Below, in pieces: positions 48,361-60,752 of a stretch of 64,000 nucleotides of DNA. The notes under the pieces were generated by a model, which ran no database searches, was not told the DNA's origin, and saw nothing but the letters and a program-made list of their open reading frames with translations. The stretch covers positions 8,080,177 through 8,144,176 of the forward strand of contig CM028898.1 in assembly GCA_016801885.1 (NCBI GenBank). The letters are read 5' to 3'. The number at the start of each line of letters is the position of its first letter. Position 1 is the stretch's first letter. The translations under genes and the position numbers were made by a program. The stretch comes from Toxotes chatareus (taxonomy: Eukaryota; Chordata; Actinopteri; Toxotidae).

Positions 48361-51300
48361 TAGCCCATAGCTCATTATGTCTGCTTTAGCTCCTTTGGAT
48401 TGGGGTGGGGAGGGGTCTGGGGTTGTGGCTGGGTGGGGTTTGGTGACCCCGGAGAGCATGACCCGAGGGGACATTTGGGGATCTATGGGGGGAGTAGCAG
48501 TGAGGACAGGGGGATGGGACATCGACATGCAGGGAGGGAAAGTAACTTCATGGTGCCCCTGCTGGCTCAGTTCTCTCCTGTGAAGATCCCCATTGATTTT
48601 CTAAGTGAAAAACACACTGATTAGTCATCAGTAGTAAACTCCATGAGCTCTACCAGAACAGTTGCTTTTGAATTGTTAATGTGATGAGACAGAACTAAAA
48701 CAAAGCTCAGTATGTTTATAAAAAAAACTCAGTCTTGTCTTTTTCAGCCTTTAATTGATAACAATCAGTAAACAAATGTTGTTTCCATCTGGAGGTAGGT
48801 ATCTTTGTATTAATGGTTAACCCTATTTTATAAATAGAGATGCAGCGGTGAAGGAGGGAAGGATGAGGTTCCCTCCACATCCCTCAGTTAGAGTTTTGAT
48901 TTCCCTCCAAAAACTCTATTGTAAAACTTCTCCCTCCTCCACTTATACAAGCTACTCAGCAGCCGCCTCCACCCCCAGCCGTCACACATCAATCCATGGT
49001 GGTGTGTGTGCTTTGGGAAGTGGGGGTGTCTCGGCCAGAGTGCTGTTAACCCCCCAGGGTGTAAAAGATTTCTGGACTAACACTGTGAGTTTCAAAAACA
49101 AACTCTTTGATTTCAGTTTACTCAAGCTTCTTCAGGTCTCATACTGGCAGAGGTTGAGAAAGACTCTAAGGATACTGTGTCATTTGCTTCCAGTCTGAGA
49201 AAAAAAAATATATAACCACTTCTTAAAATGACTTAATGTGCATGTATGAGTTGTTGCTGATCACAGTATCTCCTCAAATTCTGTGATCCTTTGCACAGGA
49301 TTTTTATTTGCATTTTAAAATGTGAGCAATGAATATTCAAGTCCCCATAACAGTCCTCATTTTGTTGACTCCCTGTTTGTGTATATGTGCCTATAAGGCC
49401 TGAATAAAGGACATGGATGCATCCTTTAAGAGGTAAGAGTTATTCCGCCCCCTCTCTTTTATCAGGAAGCTTAATCAGGGCTGCAGAGGTGTGGGGATGA
49501 CCTTTGACCTCTTGGCTATCTCTGGCCTTTCTCTTACTTGCCTTTAGGTTAGCTTCAGGATATCCTCATTTAACTCCTAACCTAGAAGTCCACTTTAGCA
49601 ATCAGTTGTTCAGAGTTAAGGCATGTGCATGTAAAAGCTCATTTACACAGCACAGACTGTAATTACCAAACACTTGCAACCACAACTGACTGGGCAAAAA
49701 CACCAGAACAAACAGTTTTGCTGAATAATCACATGTAAACTGAAAGTGTCGAGTGTGCAGCAGATGCAGCTTCCAGTCACAACCAGTGCAGGTCACTCAT
49801 AACATTTATCCCTATTAGTTGAAACGATTAGGAAAGGAGGACTGTACCTCACTGGAGCTAAAATAGCTTATAGTGGGGAGTACAAATGTCAACAGTGAGC
49901 ATTTATGAATGGACAACTGTAGGGCAGTTTACAATAAAACTCATTAATAGTAATGATCAATAACCTTTTGTGATTTGAAAATGTTCCAAAGTAAACACCA
50001 CAACCGGGTGGAATTAAATTCTTCATGGTTGATATTTGTCTTGTTGAGTTTAATCATTAAAAACTAGAAAAAATGAAAAGATTTGTGCATGTGGACCCAC
50101 CTGGATGGACTTTGTATGAGTACAGAGAGCAGCTTTGAATCCTTGAGGGACATTTAAATACCAGTTTGTCTCAGTTTGTGTCTGTGACTCGGCACAAGAG
50201 TAGATTACAGGGGTGAACATGTGAATGTAAAGGGTGAAAATCATGATTGACAGCTCGGCATGTGTGCGCATTTGTGTGCAGTTTTCTTTGGTGTCACAGT
50301 GTGATGGTTAACTACAGAGTGTGTAGGGAGGCGTATATGTCTTTGTGTGTGAATTGGGTATGGAACTATTTTCAAACATTTTTTGACTAATATACAGTGA
50401 CATAAATGATTTACACCTCCCTTTTTCTTCCATTTCCATCGTCTTTCAGTTAAAACAGCAGAACTATTCTTTTACTTTTTTGTACACGTTGCATTCAAAG
50501 CCACTTGAACAAAATGCAGTAAGTCCACGAGCCTTTCCCCTTCTCAAAATGAGCAAACCCACCAAACAAAGGGCCACCATTGTGGGTAAATACTGCTTTT
50601 GTTTTACCCATTTGAACCTGAGGTTTCCCTTAACGCAGAGGAGAGTGTGTTCACCCTTTTTCTCTTTTCAGGGACTTTGGCGCTGAATAGCTGAGACCAC
50701 TGCCAAATGGGAAAACGACTACACAGGCAGAAAGAAAGACCAGAATCAATCAGGAAGTGGCAGCTTTTCAGCTGTGCCAGAGGAGCCAGGCAACTTCCTG
50801 GTCTTGTTGCCAAGGTGACTGGAAGCTCAGCCAGCTGGTGCAGTGGGCAGCAGTTGGGTTTGATGGGGGGGATGGCGGTGAGTGACGGTTGGGATCTTGG
50901 AGTGGAGGAGTGGGCGGAGAGCTGATGAGAGAGGGAGAGGCAGTTTAAATGTAAGCAAGGAGTTCTCCAAACAGCAGTCATATGAACCATCACAATGTAG
51001 GCTTTATATTTGTATTCTGTTTTGAATTTTTCTAATCCTAATCAATCACATAATCCCTCCAATTACTCCCCACTTCTGGTATGCAAGTTTCTTCACACAA
51101 TATTTTGTTGTAGAATTTCATATGCTTTTAAAACCTTTTTTTATGGCAGGGAGATGCAATGAAATTATATCTGTCTCACTTTCATCACTTTTTTCTTTCA
51201 TATGTGAGGAACTAAGGTATAAGACTTAAGAAATAATCACATAAATGATGAGCAAAATGGGGAGGTTAATGAAAAGACTATTCAGACATGATGTGTTTTT

Positions 51301-52319
51301 CTTGTGCAAAATATGGAATTGTAGTTACATCTAAATTCCAGTTGCACGGTGGGATGAATGGGAATATTGTTTGACAAAGACAAAAAAAACTGATGACAGT
51401 TTCTCATCCTTGAATCAAAACTTAGAATTAGTGTGTTTGTCCTTATCAGTCTGCATCTATGATCTAAAACCTGGACTGGGGGCTGGTTTGGTGGGTGGGT
51501 GTTCTAAGAAGGGGATCAGGGGACCAAGCTGGTGGAGATAGGTAAACACAGCTGGGGACACACAGCGCTGGTGGGTCTGCAGCTCAGCGGCCCCCTTCTT
51601 GCATTTATCAGTGTGTTTGCTCAGGGGATGTGCCCTAATCTTCACACACTGATCTTTTAGTGGAGCCTTCACAGAGCCCCAACACACTGGGATGAAAGTG
51701 ACCCTGTCCACTGTCACAGCCTTGTTAATTCCTCCATGGCTAAACTTGAATGTTATTATTAAAGGTCTCCGGGCTCATTTACGGATCTGTCTGTGTGGGG
51801 CTGAATCTCTCTGTGGGTGGGATGGCCCTGGCTATATATACTAAATTCTTGATGATTCTTGATTCTGATGTTTCTCCATGCAAGCCTCCTACTGATGAAA
51901 AGATCACTGTCATGGAATATCAGACCAAAAGGTTTTTTTGAGTGAACATTTGCTTTAGTGTGTTAGGATAAAACTTTGATTATAGAGCACCATCTGCTGG
52001 TGATTACTTTGCTGTGTTCTGCTCTCCTACCGTCAGACGTGGTGGTAGATGCAACTAGAAGGCAGTATGCGGCAGTAACATAATTTGTAAAGATATAGTA
52101 TAAATAGCAGGTTAAGGACATATATTTTTTCAGTTTACAAAATTATTCACAAGGGGAAATCACAATCAAATCTCAACAGTTTTAAGCAAATCATATTTTT
52201 TTACACATATTTCAGGGATACTGCCATACATTGTATGTTCAATTCATGTATATTTTCTCCGGAAGAAAGTTTATTCTAGGTGGTAAATGGCGATTTGCCG
52301 TGAAGGAAAAAAAAAAAAA

Positions 52320-53366
52320 ACGTCCCTTCGGCTTCCGTTGACGTCGCGTAAGCGCTTGACGTCAGCATAACAACAACCTGTCAAGACAGCTCGTATGGGG
52401 AGAAAAAATCGGTTAAGATTTGATATCACAGTATATTAAATCTATCTTACCTGTATGTAAGATCACCTCTATAAGGTAAGGACTGAAAACCTTGGATCTC
52501 AGAAACAAACCCTAACTTGCATTGGAATAGTTACAACAGAAGGCAGTATAGGCTGTGTAGCACACAAGCTAATCTAGCATTAGCCACTAGTAAATTAGTA
52601 AATTAGTAAATGTTGAGATAAATGGCGAAAAGACTTTGGACCATAATAACTATAGCCCAAAATTCCAATTCAGTTGCTGGTTGTATTTGTAATGTTGTGA
52701 CCGCAGAGTGGGCAGAATTGTCTTCTTATTAGCGAACCGCCCGGCGAAGCGTTAATCGACAACATGCTAACTCAGCTAACTGGCTAACATCTGAGCACCG
52801 ATCTCTTGTTTGCTGATAACTAAACTTAGCGACATTGTCACTCTTGTCTTGCAGCTTCGGTAGATGTTGGTGACCCAAACGATAATAACATTTGAACGTT
52901 GCTTGTTTACATCATTTAACTACCACTGTGTAACAGCATTGTAGCATTGTTAAAAGCCTTGCAGTAACGGAAGGGACCGTGAGTGTTAACGTTTTCTGGT
53001 GGCTGTATAGCTAGCTGTGCTGCTCATTTAGTTACCGCTGATGTCCGTCACATGAATAGTTAATTCGCCGTCTAGCCACCTCGCTGTATTTTTCAGCTGT
53101 GAGCACAGTCAGCGAATTAAACGGATGCCCTTTTGTGTTGAATCGAGGGCTGCACCTAATTCACCCAAGACGCGCATTGCAGGTGCATTGCAGCGAATGC
53201 ACGCTTGTAAATGTTGACTTGACTTTACATGCTTTGTTTCTCTGGTTTAGTGTGCAAGATCCAGGAGGGACAGGGCATTTTTGAACCTGTCAGTTAGCCA
53301 GCCGAAGAGACGGGGAACAGGATAGGGAAGCAGGGCGAGGCGGGCCCCGCGGAGCCGGCGGAGAAA
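52320..53366 (+). promoter_or_regulatory. stub1: stub1 promoter and 5' region with twin CRE sites
   Basis: TGACGTCG (52339-52346) and a perfect cAMP-response element TGACGTCA (52357-52364) lie 18 bases apart in a CpG-containing stretch about 1 kb upstream of the stub1 ATG. GC content rises again at 53320-53370 around the start codon. An upstream non-coding exon is possible, since the CREs are far from the ATG; its splice sites cannot be fixed from sequence alone. Confidence 0.5.
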
Positions 53367-56198
53367 ATGGCCGGCAGCCCGGAGAAGAGTTCCACAGCGC
53401 AGGAGCTGAAAGAGCAGGGGAACCGGCTGTTCCTCTGCCGCAAGTATCAGGAAGCTGCTACATGCTACAGCAAAGCTATTGTGAGTAACTGTCATTGTAA
53501 AGGAAATAGCATCAATAATGCGTAAACATCTTCACCAAAGCACACATTAAATAATTGTTACGTCCTAGTCAGAAACATGGAATGGATGAATTTTCCCCTG
53601 AATGTAATTGTGAAGTCTAGTACACAGTGCTGTAATACTGCTGTGTATGTGTATTGTCTGGTATGTTCTGTCTTCCAGAACCGTAATCCATCTGTGGCAG
53701 TGTACTACACCAACAGGGCTCTCTGCCATGTGAAGCTGCAGCAGCATGACAAGGCTCTGGCAGATTGTAAGCATGCGCTGGAGCTGGACAGCCAGTCAGT
53801 CAAAGCCCACTTCTTCTTGGGCCAGTGTCACCTGGAGCTGGAAAACTATGATGAGGCCATTGGCAACCTGCAGAAAGGTTAGAACACCCTCCTAAAAAAT
53901 GAAACGTTTGCTGTGTTTGCGATAGCAGCTTGAATATATGTCATATGTGCCCTTTTTCATTTTCCCATTCCTGCTGTCCATGGTCTCAGAGTTAATGTGC
54001 TGATCTTAGAATCAGCTGTAACTTTTTCAAATAAGTGCTGATTGTAATAAACTGACAGTACAGCGCCTCTTAAATCTGCAGGGATGTCAGAAAGAAATCG
54101 TTAAGGAGATATTTTAACTGCAAACCACTGTTGCTGTAATGATGTTTTTCTCTTACAGCGTATAACCTGGCAAAAGAACAGAGGCTGAATTTCGGAGACG
54201 ACATCCCCAGTGCCTTGCGCGTTGCCAAGAAGAAACGCTGGAACAGCATTGAAGAGAAGCGTATTAACCAGGAGAACGAGTTACATGCTTATTTGACCAA
54301 ACTTATTCTGGCTGAGAAAGAAAGGTGATGCAGTCAAAAATCCCTGCATGGTTATTTGTCTGATAATGATCTCTTGATGATTATTGCTAATGAAATGAGT
54401 CTGTCATGTGGGTTTCATTATCATTTTGTTCTGGATGGAGATGGAATTTTTAATAACTTTGTGCTTTTGCAGGGAGTTAGAAGAATACAAAGAAAAACAG
54501 GATGACAATCAAAATGGAGGCGATGCTGCCAAGATTGCATCGAAACATGTACGCCTTTGCATGTGTTTTAGCTGTGATGCATTAAATGAACAAATAATTT
54601 GATATTTTAATAAGAAGTTGAATATTCATGAATACATGTGAACATTCGGGTTGCATGAAATGTTTTGCTAACATTTAGAAATATGACCTGCTTAGGACAA
54701 GTATCTAATGGACATGGATGAGCTCTTCTCTCAAGTGGATGAGAAAAGAAAAGTAAGTATGAAAATTTTATTCTGTCACTCAGTCATTTGCCATACCCAC
54801 TTATTCCTGTTATGAAACGGCTGGAGGCTATCCCATCATGCAGTGAGCAAAAAGCTGGGTCACCAGTCCATTTATATGGCTAACAAACAGACAGGCTCGC
54901 ATTAATCACGTTCACCCACACGAATGCATCTTTGCTTACAGCACACACCTACTTCACGCTATCTTCTCTGATGGTTGACATAGCAACAACAGAAATAGAC
55001 TCACAGACTCACACACACACTTTCAGATTTGTGTACAGATATGGAGGCACATCTCAAATGTATTTCCTTGGTGCAAGTGCATTCTCTCTGCCTTGTTCCT
55101 GTGTTGAACATTCAGCCTACACGCTACCGCTAACACCTGTGACTGCATGCTTTACAAATGCACCTATACTATAGGCAGACAGTTATGTCTCATTTCCAGC
55201 CCAAGCTGTTTCTACGGTAACTGTCGCTGTTTGTTTGCCAAGCCTTGTGGTGATTAATTATCCTTGCGATAGATAGTTGTTGACTTGACTGAGTTAGTTG
55301 TCATGTATTTGTGAGTTGAAATGACACCATCCTGAGTGCAGGGTGTTTCTCTTCTGTATGTGTGAGAAGGTGGTTCAACTGTAGAGCTGGTAAATCCTGA
55401 TCAAAGAAATACTGACATTATATTGATATGATATATGATATTTTAACAGTTTGATGATATTTTGAGTGTGAGCATTGGTGCTTTCATGCAATGTTTAATC
55501 TAATCTCTAATCTTTTTGGAGTGGGCGATGTTTTTACAGGAGATTAAAAAAAACATTAATGTGGATATGATTGTATCAAACCCTGTACGACCAAGGAACG
55601 ATGAGATTTAAGCTGTGTCTTCACGGTAGCAGTTATGATATCATATCCATATATCTCTTAGCACTACATCAGTGTGACTCTTGCTGTGTTTTGTTGTCTG
55701 TTCAGAAGCGGGAAATCCCAGATTATCTCTGTGGGAAAATCAGTTTCGAGCTGATGAGGGAGCCCTGCATCACACCCAGTGGAATCACCTATGATCGCAA
55801 GGACATTGAAGAGCACCTACAGGTGAACTGTCGTTATCTCAGAGTCTAATAACTTTGCTTATGACTGCTGATTTTGCAATTTAGAGGTTTTTAGTTCATG
55901 AGCCTCCTTCACATAAGCACATGATTCTAATTCTTATTCCTACATACAACATTGATTTAGTCATACAGATTTTTTTTTTCCATCTCAATTTGTGTGGTAT
56001 GGTGTGGTTGTAGTGATATTTATATGTCAACATTAATTTCTAAGTAGTGGTTAAATTTCAAAATCTCTACAGCGAGTGGGTCACTTTGACCCCGTCACCA
56101 GGAGTCCCCTGACCCAGGACCAGCTGATCCCGAACCTGGCCATGAAGGAAGTCATCGATGCCTTTATCCAGGAGAACGGCTGGGTGGAGGACTACTGA
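53367..56198 (+). CDS. stub1: STIP1 homology and U-box protein 1 (CHIP), co-chaperone E3 ubiquitin ligase
   Basis: Cytosolic E3 ligase that binds the C-terminal EEVD of HSP70/HSP90 and ubiquitinates their clients. Seven coding exons: 53367-53480, 53679-53877, 54159-54324, 54473-54548, 54696-54752, 55706-55822 and 56073-56198 (TGA), all GT-AG, giving 284 residues. Three TPRs span about residues 10-115 (AQELKEQGNRLF, AVYYTNRALCHVK, VKAHFFLGQCHLELENYDEAI). A charged helical linker follows. The U-box spans about 207-281 (PDYLCGKISFELMREPCITPSGITYDRKDIEEHL). Lys15, His241 and Pro250 correspond to human Lys30, His260 and Pro269, which are needed for chaperone binding and ligase activity, so the protein should be active. 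The N-terminus lacks the Gly-rich 15 residues of the human protein. Confidence 0.98.
54795..54925 (+). repeat. Degraded LINE 3'-end fragment in stub1 intron 5
   Basis: The stretch has GGCTGGAGGCTATCCCATCA, GCTGGGTCACCAGTCCATTT and GGCTAACAAACAGACAGGCT. This is the order found at the 3' end of an RTE-like LINE family widespread in vertebrates, especially fish. Family assignment is from memory. Confidence 0.55.
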
Positions 56199-58016
56199 GG
56201 GGGCACCCACCTCCCATTTCTCCATCATACCCCGATACTCAACACAAAGCCTGGACAACATGAGACTTTAGAGAACAGATCACCCCTTGCCTGGATATGT
56301 ACTTTACACAAGCGGGAGAAGCCACACTGTGGACTACCAAATGGGAGCCGTGTATCTCGGTCTGCCTCTCCTCCCCACATTTTATCTTTGCTGTAAAACT
56401 TCCTGCTCCAACTTTCTGAGGCTCGGCATTCATGGCCCGCTGCTCCCTTTAAAGACCCTATTCCTTCTGCTTTTTCTATACTTTCTCTCCTAAGTTCCCC
56501 TTCTCCCCTGTCATGCTGTTTCTAGTCTTTCAACCCTGACTCCTTTCTTTACTCAAAATAAGGGGCCATGTTCTCAGGTCTCTTCATGCTCCCTCCTTTC
56601 TTCTTCTCTGTCTCTCTCTTTCTCTTGAGTGCCACAATCCTTTGGAAAGCATCAGCATTGCACTCCAGTGTTTTGCAGACACCACCACTATACAAAAATC
56701 TACTTTTTGGTTGCAGAATTTATTAAGACATTGGCTTTTTATTTGGCGTTAACTCTAGTGCTTCGTAATCATTTTTTTTTCTTTGAAGAATGGAGCATTT
56801 GCCGACTTCTTAATGAACATTTGCTGAAGTGGTAACTAAAATGCCAAAACCATGTTCTCAACTAGGGTAACTAGTTTGTATGCAAGTTTTACATGATGAT
56901 AACTGAAAAATAGTCAAGGATAATTGTTTCACTTAGCATTTAAACCTGTTGTGAGTCAACTGGCGTGAATGTGGCGCTTCAGACAAACCCACCTGTGTCA
57001 CCATACTGTACAACTTTGAGTAGATTGTTGTATTTTTTTTTCTTTAAATCTTTGCAATCACACCCTAATACAGACAATTGAAATACGTTGAATGTATGCA
57101 TACTATACTCTTTAGGTTTGACCTACAGTAATTCAAAATGTTTTTTAACAGGACAATGTAAGGTTGTCATGAAAAAACAACCTTGAACTGGATACAGAAA
57201 ATGAATGAAAATGACTGCTGCACAGAAAAAAAAAAGTTATCACATTTGCTGGATATTAATTGAAAATATTGAAATGTTTGAATTTTGATAGATGACATCA
57301 ACTGTTTGGGCTGATGCTGAAATCTGCTTTGATGAATGGTCTGTGCTGTCTGTGTCGTTCATAGAAACAAAAATGTGCTCGGACGTTGTGTTTGGCTCGT
57401 GCCGTTTGCCTGGAATGACAGTGGACGCTCACATCAAGCATGAAGTGTTGCTTTGCAAAAAAACAAGAGGTCGGTTGTAATTTTCCTCACTTTTTTTTAC
57501 TGGCAATTTTATGCACCTTCTCCTCCCAGTGTCACACTTAGAAAAAAAGAAAGAAAGTAAATGGGTATCACAGTTTGTGTAAACCCCTCACCGGTGTTAA
57601 ACTGACTTTAAGTTGTGGAATATCCTGTTACAAGGATTTGAGGTTCACTAGCATCCCCTGTACCAACCTCCTCTTTGTTAGAAGTGCTGGAAGAGTTACG
57701 ACCATCTTATCTCATCCATACCTCAGTCCAGGTTTTTCGCATGCTGGTTCGCTGGCATTCTCTGTAAAACACATTTTCAGTTCCGTGCTATTAGTTTACA
57801 GGTTTTTCTGCTGAATTTGCGTCTGTGGTGAATTAGGCCTGTCGGTGGTCCGTGTTGGGGAGCAGGCAGTGTAAATAATTTGCTTGTGTATCTCAGATTT
57901 TATTTCTTGACAAAATAGGGTTTTTTTTTCTTGAGAAATCCTAGAGCTTGAGAAACTGTATTAAATGTAGATATGTTGATAACATGAATGCCTGGTTCAG
58001 TTTTCATTTGTTCCCA

Positions 58017-58022
58017 ATTAAA
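58017..58022 (+). terminator. stub1: Candidate poly(A) signal (ATTAAA) of stub1
   Basis: The variant hexamer ATTAAA is followed within 20 bases by a GT-rich GTTTGTTTGTTGTTT, the expected downstream element. No perfect AATAAA was seen between the stub1 stop and here. Confidence 0.4.
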
Positions 58023-58899
58023 CCGTGAACTTTGAGTTTGTTTGTTGTTTCGAACCTAACAAAATAACAGCTTTGCAGTACAATTCACGACACGAGCCCA
58101 ACAAGAAATAATAATTTTGGTAAAAGCCATGTTGTAATTTGTTCAGAATCTGAGTCATGTGACTTGACTTATTTTTTGAGTCCATAGTTTGGTAAAAACA
58201 AAAAGTCCCGTTAACTGATATTTTACCAAATGTTTTCCTGTGACTGCTTTTCAGACTTGAATTGACCTCTGTAGCTGAGCCCAACCGATTAAATGAGCCA
58301 GGCTGATTTACTGGCTGTTATTAGCTTATCACAGATATTTTGCTATTGGTGTATATGTTATTGAATAAGTAACTAGAAAGTGTCACCATTATACACAGCA
58401 GTTTGCCAGATGGTTTATTTTTCAGCCGTAAAATGTTCTACTCAGTCCATATCTTGCGCTGTAATTCTTATTCATGCATTTATGTGAAAATATTATCTGA
58501 TTGTCAAAATTAAAAAAAAAAAATTATATTATTGGTATCAACCTCATAAATCCAGCAGGTAATTTCCAGGTAATTCCTGTGAAAACTGTTCCTAGGGATG
58601 TCCAGAGTAACTAGGGAGATTTTTTTTACTTCTGCATACTACATACTTCTGCTGAACTTTTCAAATGTCAGTTTTCAAAGTTTTGACCAACAGAAGTGAA
58701 GCTTCAAATACCACGTTCAACAATCTCAGCGAGAGGCTGTTAATCACAAAAAAAAAAAAAATTCCAGAAATCTCTGCATCGTTTGATCAGATCAAATGTT
58801 TTCTGATGTAAATGCCCAGTCATGTGATATGGACACACACTCACGGAGGTGGAATAGTGTGTGTGTGTGTGTCTGCATCAGTCACATGCACAGGACAGC

Positions 58900-59052
58900 A
58901 TCACTCAGCCCTCGCACACCAGGCCTATTGTCAGAGCATCCGCTGAAGAGCTGACGTCATGCCCGGTGCTAGGAGGGAAGAGGACTGTTCACGGGTCATT
59001 AGCAAAGTGGGACTGAGTTAGCAACACTGACGAACAACAAAACAACATCAAA
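58900..59052 (+). promoter_or_regulatory. Pentraxin promoter/5' UTR with a CRE
   Basis: A perfect TGACGTCA at 58952-58959 lies 94 bases before the ATG, at a typical promoter distance. No clear TATA box was seen. Confidence 0.45.
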
Positions 59053-60015
59053 ATGGTAAGAAAAGATGTCTGCTGTGGTAACTTTGGACTTAATTTCATC
59101 TTTGATGTGACTGAAGTGTCCAATGATCGATATCACCTTGGGGTTTTCAGAAGATCACAGATATTTTGTGTGTGTTTGCAGACGTTTGCTGTGGTTCTGC
59201 TTAGTGTCTTTGGATTGTCTTTGAGTCTCTCCCCTGGCACACAAGGTAGGATTTCAAGAACAAAATGTCATTAGAGAAAATGATAATTTTACTTGAATTT
59301 CTGCACGGATTTTCAAACCTTTGTGTTTTATGTTTTTCCACACACTGATCAAGATTTGGTGTCTTATTCTTTCTTTTTTTTTTTTTTTGTCTGTATTGCT
59401 TCAGTGGGTCTGAGTGACAAAGTCCTGGTCTTCCCTTATGAGACAGACTTCAGTTTCGTGGCCCTGATCCCTCAGAAAGAGATGGGGCTTAAAGCCTTCA
59501 CAATCTGCATGCGTGTGGCCACTGAGCTGCCGGAAGACCGGCAGATCATCCTGTTCGCCTACCGCACGGCTGACTATGATGAACTCAATGTGTGGCGTGA
59601 GAAGGATGGGCGCATCTCATTTTACTTGAGCGGTGACGGCGCCTTCTTTAACCTGCCGCCCCTCACCACCTTCCACACCAGTCTCTGCCTCACCTGGGAG
59701 TCTCGCACTGGCCTCGCTGCTTTTTGGGTGGAGGGGAAGCGCAGCACCTACCAGGTCTACAAACCTGGGCACACCATCCGTCCGAAAGGCACAGTCCTCC
59801 TGGGGCAGGACCCGGACAAGCACCTGGGGGGTTTAGAGGCCACGCAGAGCTTTGTAGGTGAGGTGACCGATCTGAATATGTGGGACTTTGTGCTGTCCAG
59901 GAGTATGATCCAGGCCTGGCACTATGGGCACAAAGTTCCCAAGGGAAACATCTTTGACTGGCCCACTATAGAGTATGAGCTGAACGGGAATGTGATGGTG
60001 GTGGATGATGACTGA
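59053..60015 (+). CDS. Short pentraxin (CRP/serum amyloid P-like)
   Basis: Secreted pattern-recognition protein of the CRP/SAP family; members form ring pentamers that bind ligands such as phosphocholine through calcium. Coding exons are 59053-59055 (ATG only), 59182-59245 and 59405-60015 (TGA), giving 225 residues against 224 in human CRP. Residues 1-22 form the signal peptide. The pentraxin domain starts VGLSDKVLVFPYE. Cys57 and Cys117 match the conserved disulfide. The family signature HxCx[ST]Wx[ST] reads SLCLTWES, so its first His is replaced by Ser. Of the calcium ligands, the Glu-Gln-Asp trio aligns with Asp158-Pro159-Asp160, while Glu167 and Gln170 are kept. NMWDF near residue 180 is typical. 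Whether it is the orthologue of CRP, SAP or mucosal pentraxin cannot be decided here, so no symbol is given. Confidence 0.93.
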
Positions 60016-60746
60016 CTCGAAGAGGAGTTGGCTGCAGGGAGGGATGAGGGTTTAGAGATTTGTCTTGGACTGATACTGATATGTGTGATTGCCTTTATTA
60101 GATTCAGGGTTGTTTTATGTTAAAACCCTTCAGCTGTTCTCCCTAAAAGACCAACAGAAGAAAGCAGGAGTGTTTGGGACATTCATTATCTGCTGTGTCT
60201 ATAAAGTAGGCCATAACCATTTTCAGCTGCAAATTAACACTGACAACAAAAGCCAGTACTTTGTTGTCCGTCGTTTTACATCTTTAATGCATCACTCATA
60301 TTTTTCTACATGTTAACTCAGTGTATGCTCTTAGTTATTCCTTTATTTTTTGCCTTTTTTAAAATGATACTAACCTTCTTTGTATCTCAAAGCTTTATCC
60401 TTTGATTGTTGTGAGAGCAGGCGGGTTAAAGATCAAGCACGAAATGTTGACGTGCCAGATGCATCCATAGGGTGGCAGTCTGCACTAGTTCACATCAAAC
60501 AGAAACTCGTGTTGAACAGAGCTGCGCCATACACGCATCCACTGACGTGATGTGACATACTTATGCTTATTAACCGAGGTCACGCATAAAGGATTAAAAT
60601 GTTAAGAAAAAATGTTTGATTGTTACAGTTCAAATGGATTTAATTTAGGTTTTATTTGCAGAGGGTTAAGATTTTGCAGATAATGTCAAATAACTAAGTG
60701 ATCAGCTCACATTACTGTTGATACCAGTGGTTTAACAGCAAATCAC

Positions 60747-60752
60747 AATAAA
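60747..60752 (+). terminator. Poly(A) signal AATAAA of the pentraxin gene
   Basis: First perfect AATAAA after the pentraxin stop codon (about 730 bases downstream), in the context CACAATAAACTT. A further AATAAA follows about 25 bases later. Confidence 0.6.

Larger units (their letters stand above)
36962..53366. other. Intergenic spacer metrn-stub1, no supported gene
   Basis: About 16.4 kb between two genes transcribed away from each other. In humans JMJD8, WDR24 and FBXL16 lie between METRN and STUB1; none of their characteristic sequence is seen. Contents noted are an interspersed repeat (38540-39005), GT/CA microsatellites (41229-41266 and 48299-48359), a C12 run followed by AC repeats (44720-44752), AT-rich sequence at 42030-42480 and 44150-44500, a DR1 motif (41917-41929) and a regulatory-looking block (43200-43720). 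Open frames are scattered, short and without domains. Confidence 0.7.
56199..59052 (+). other. stub1 3' UTR and spacer to the pentraxin gene
   Basis: About 2.85 kb with no coding sequence that I recognise. A likely stub1 3' end is ATTAAA at 58017-58022 followed by GTTTGTTTGTTGTTT; ATTAAA at 57960-57965 is an alternative. The UTR boundary is therefore uncertain. The last 200 bases carry a GT repeat (about 58858-58872) and the pentraxin promoter. Confidence 0.5.
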
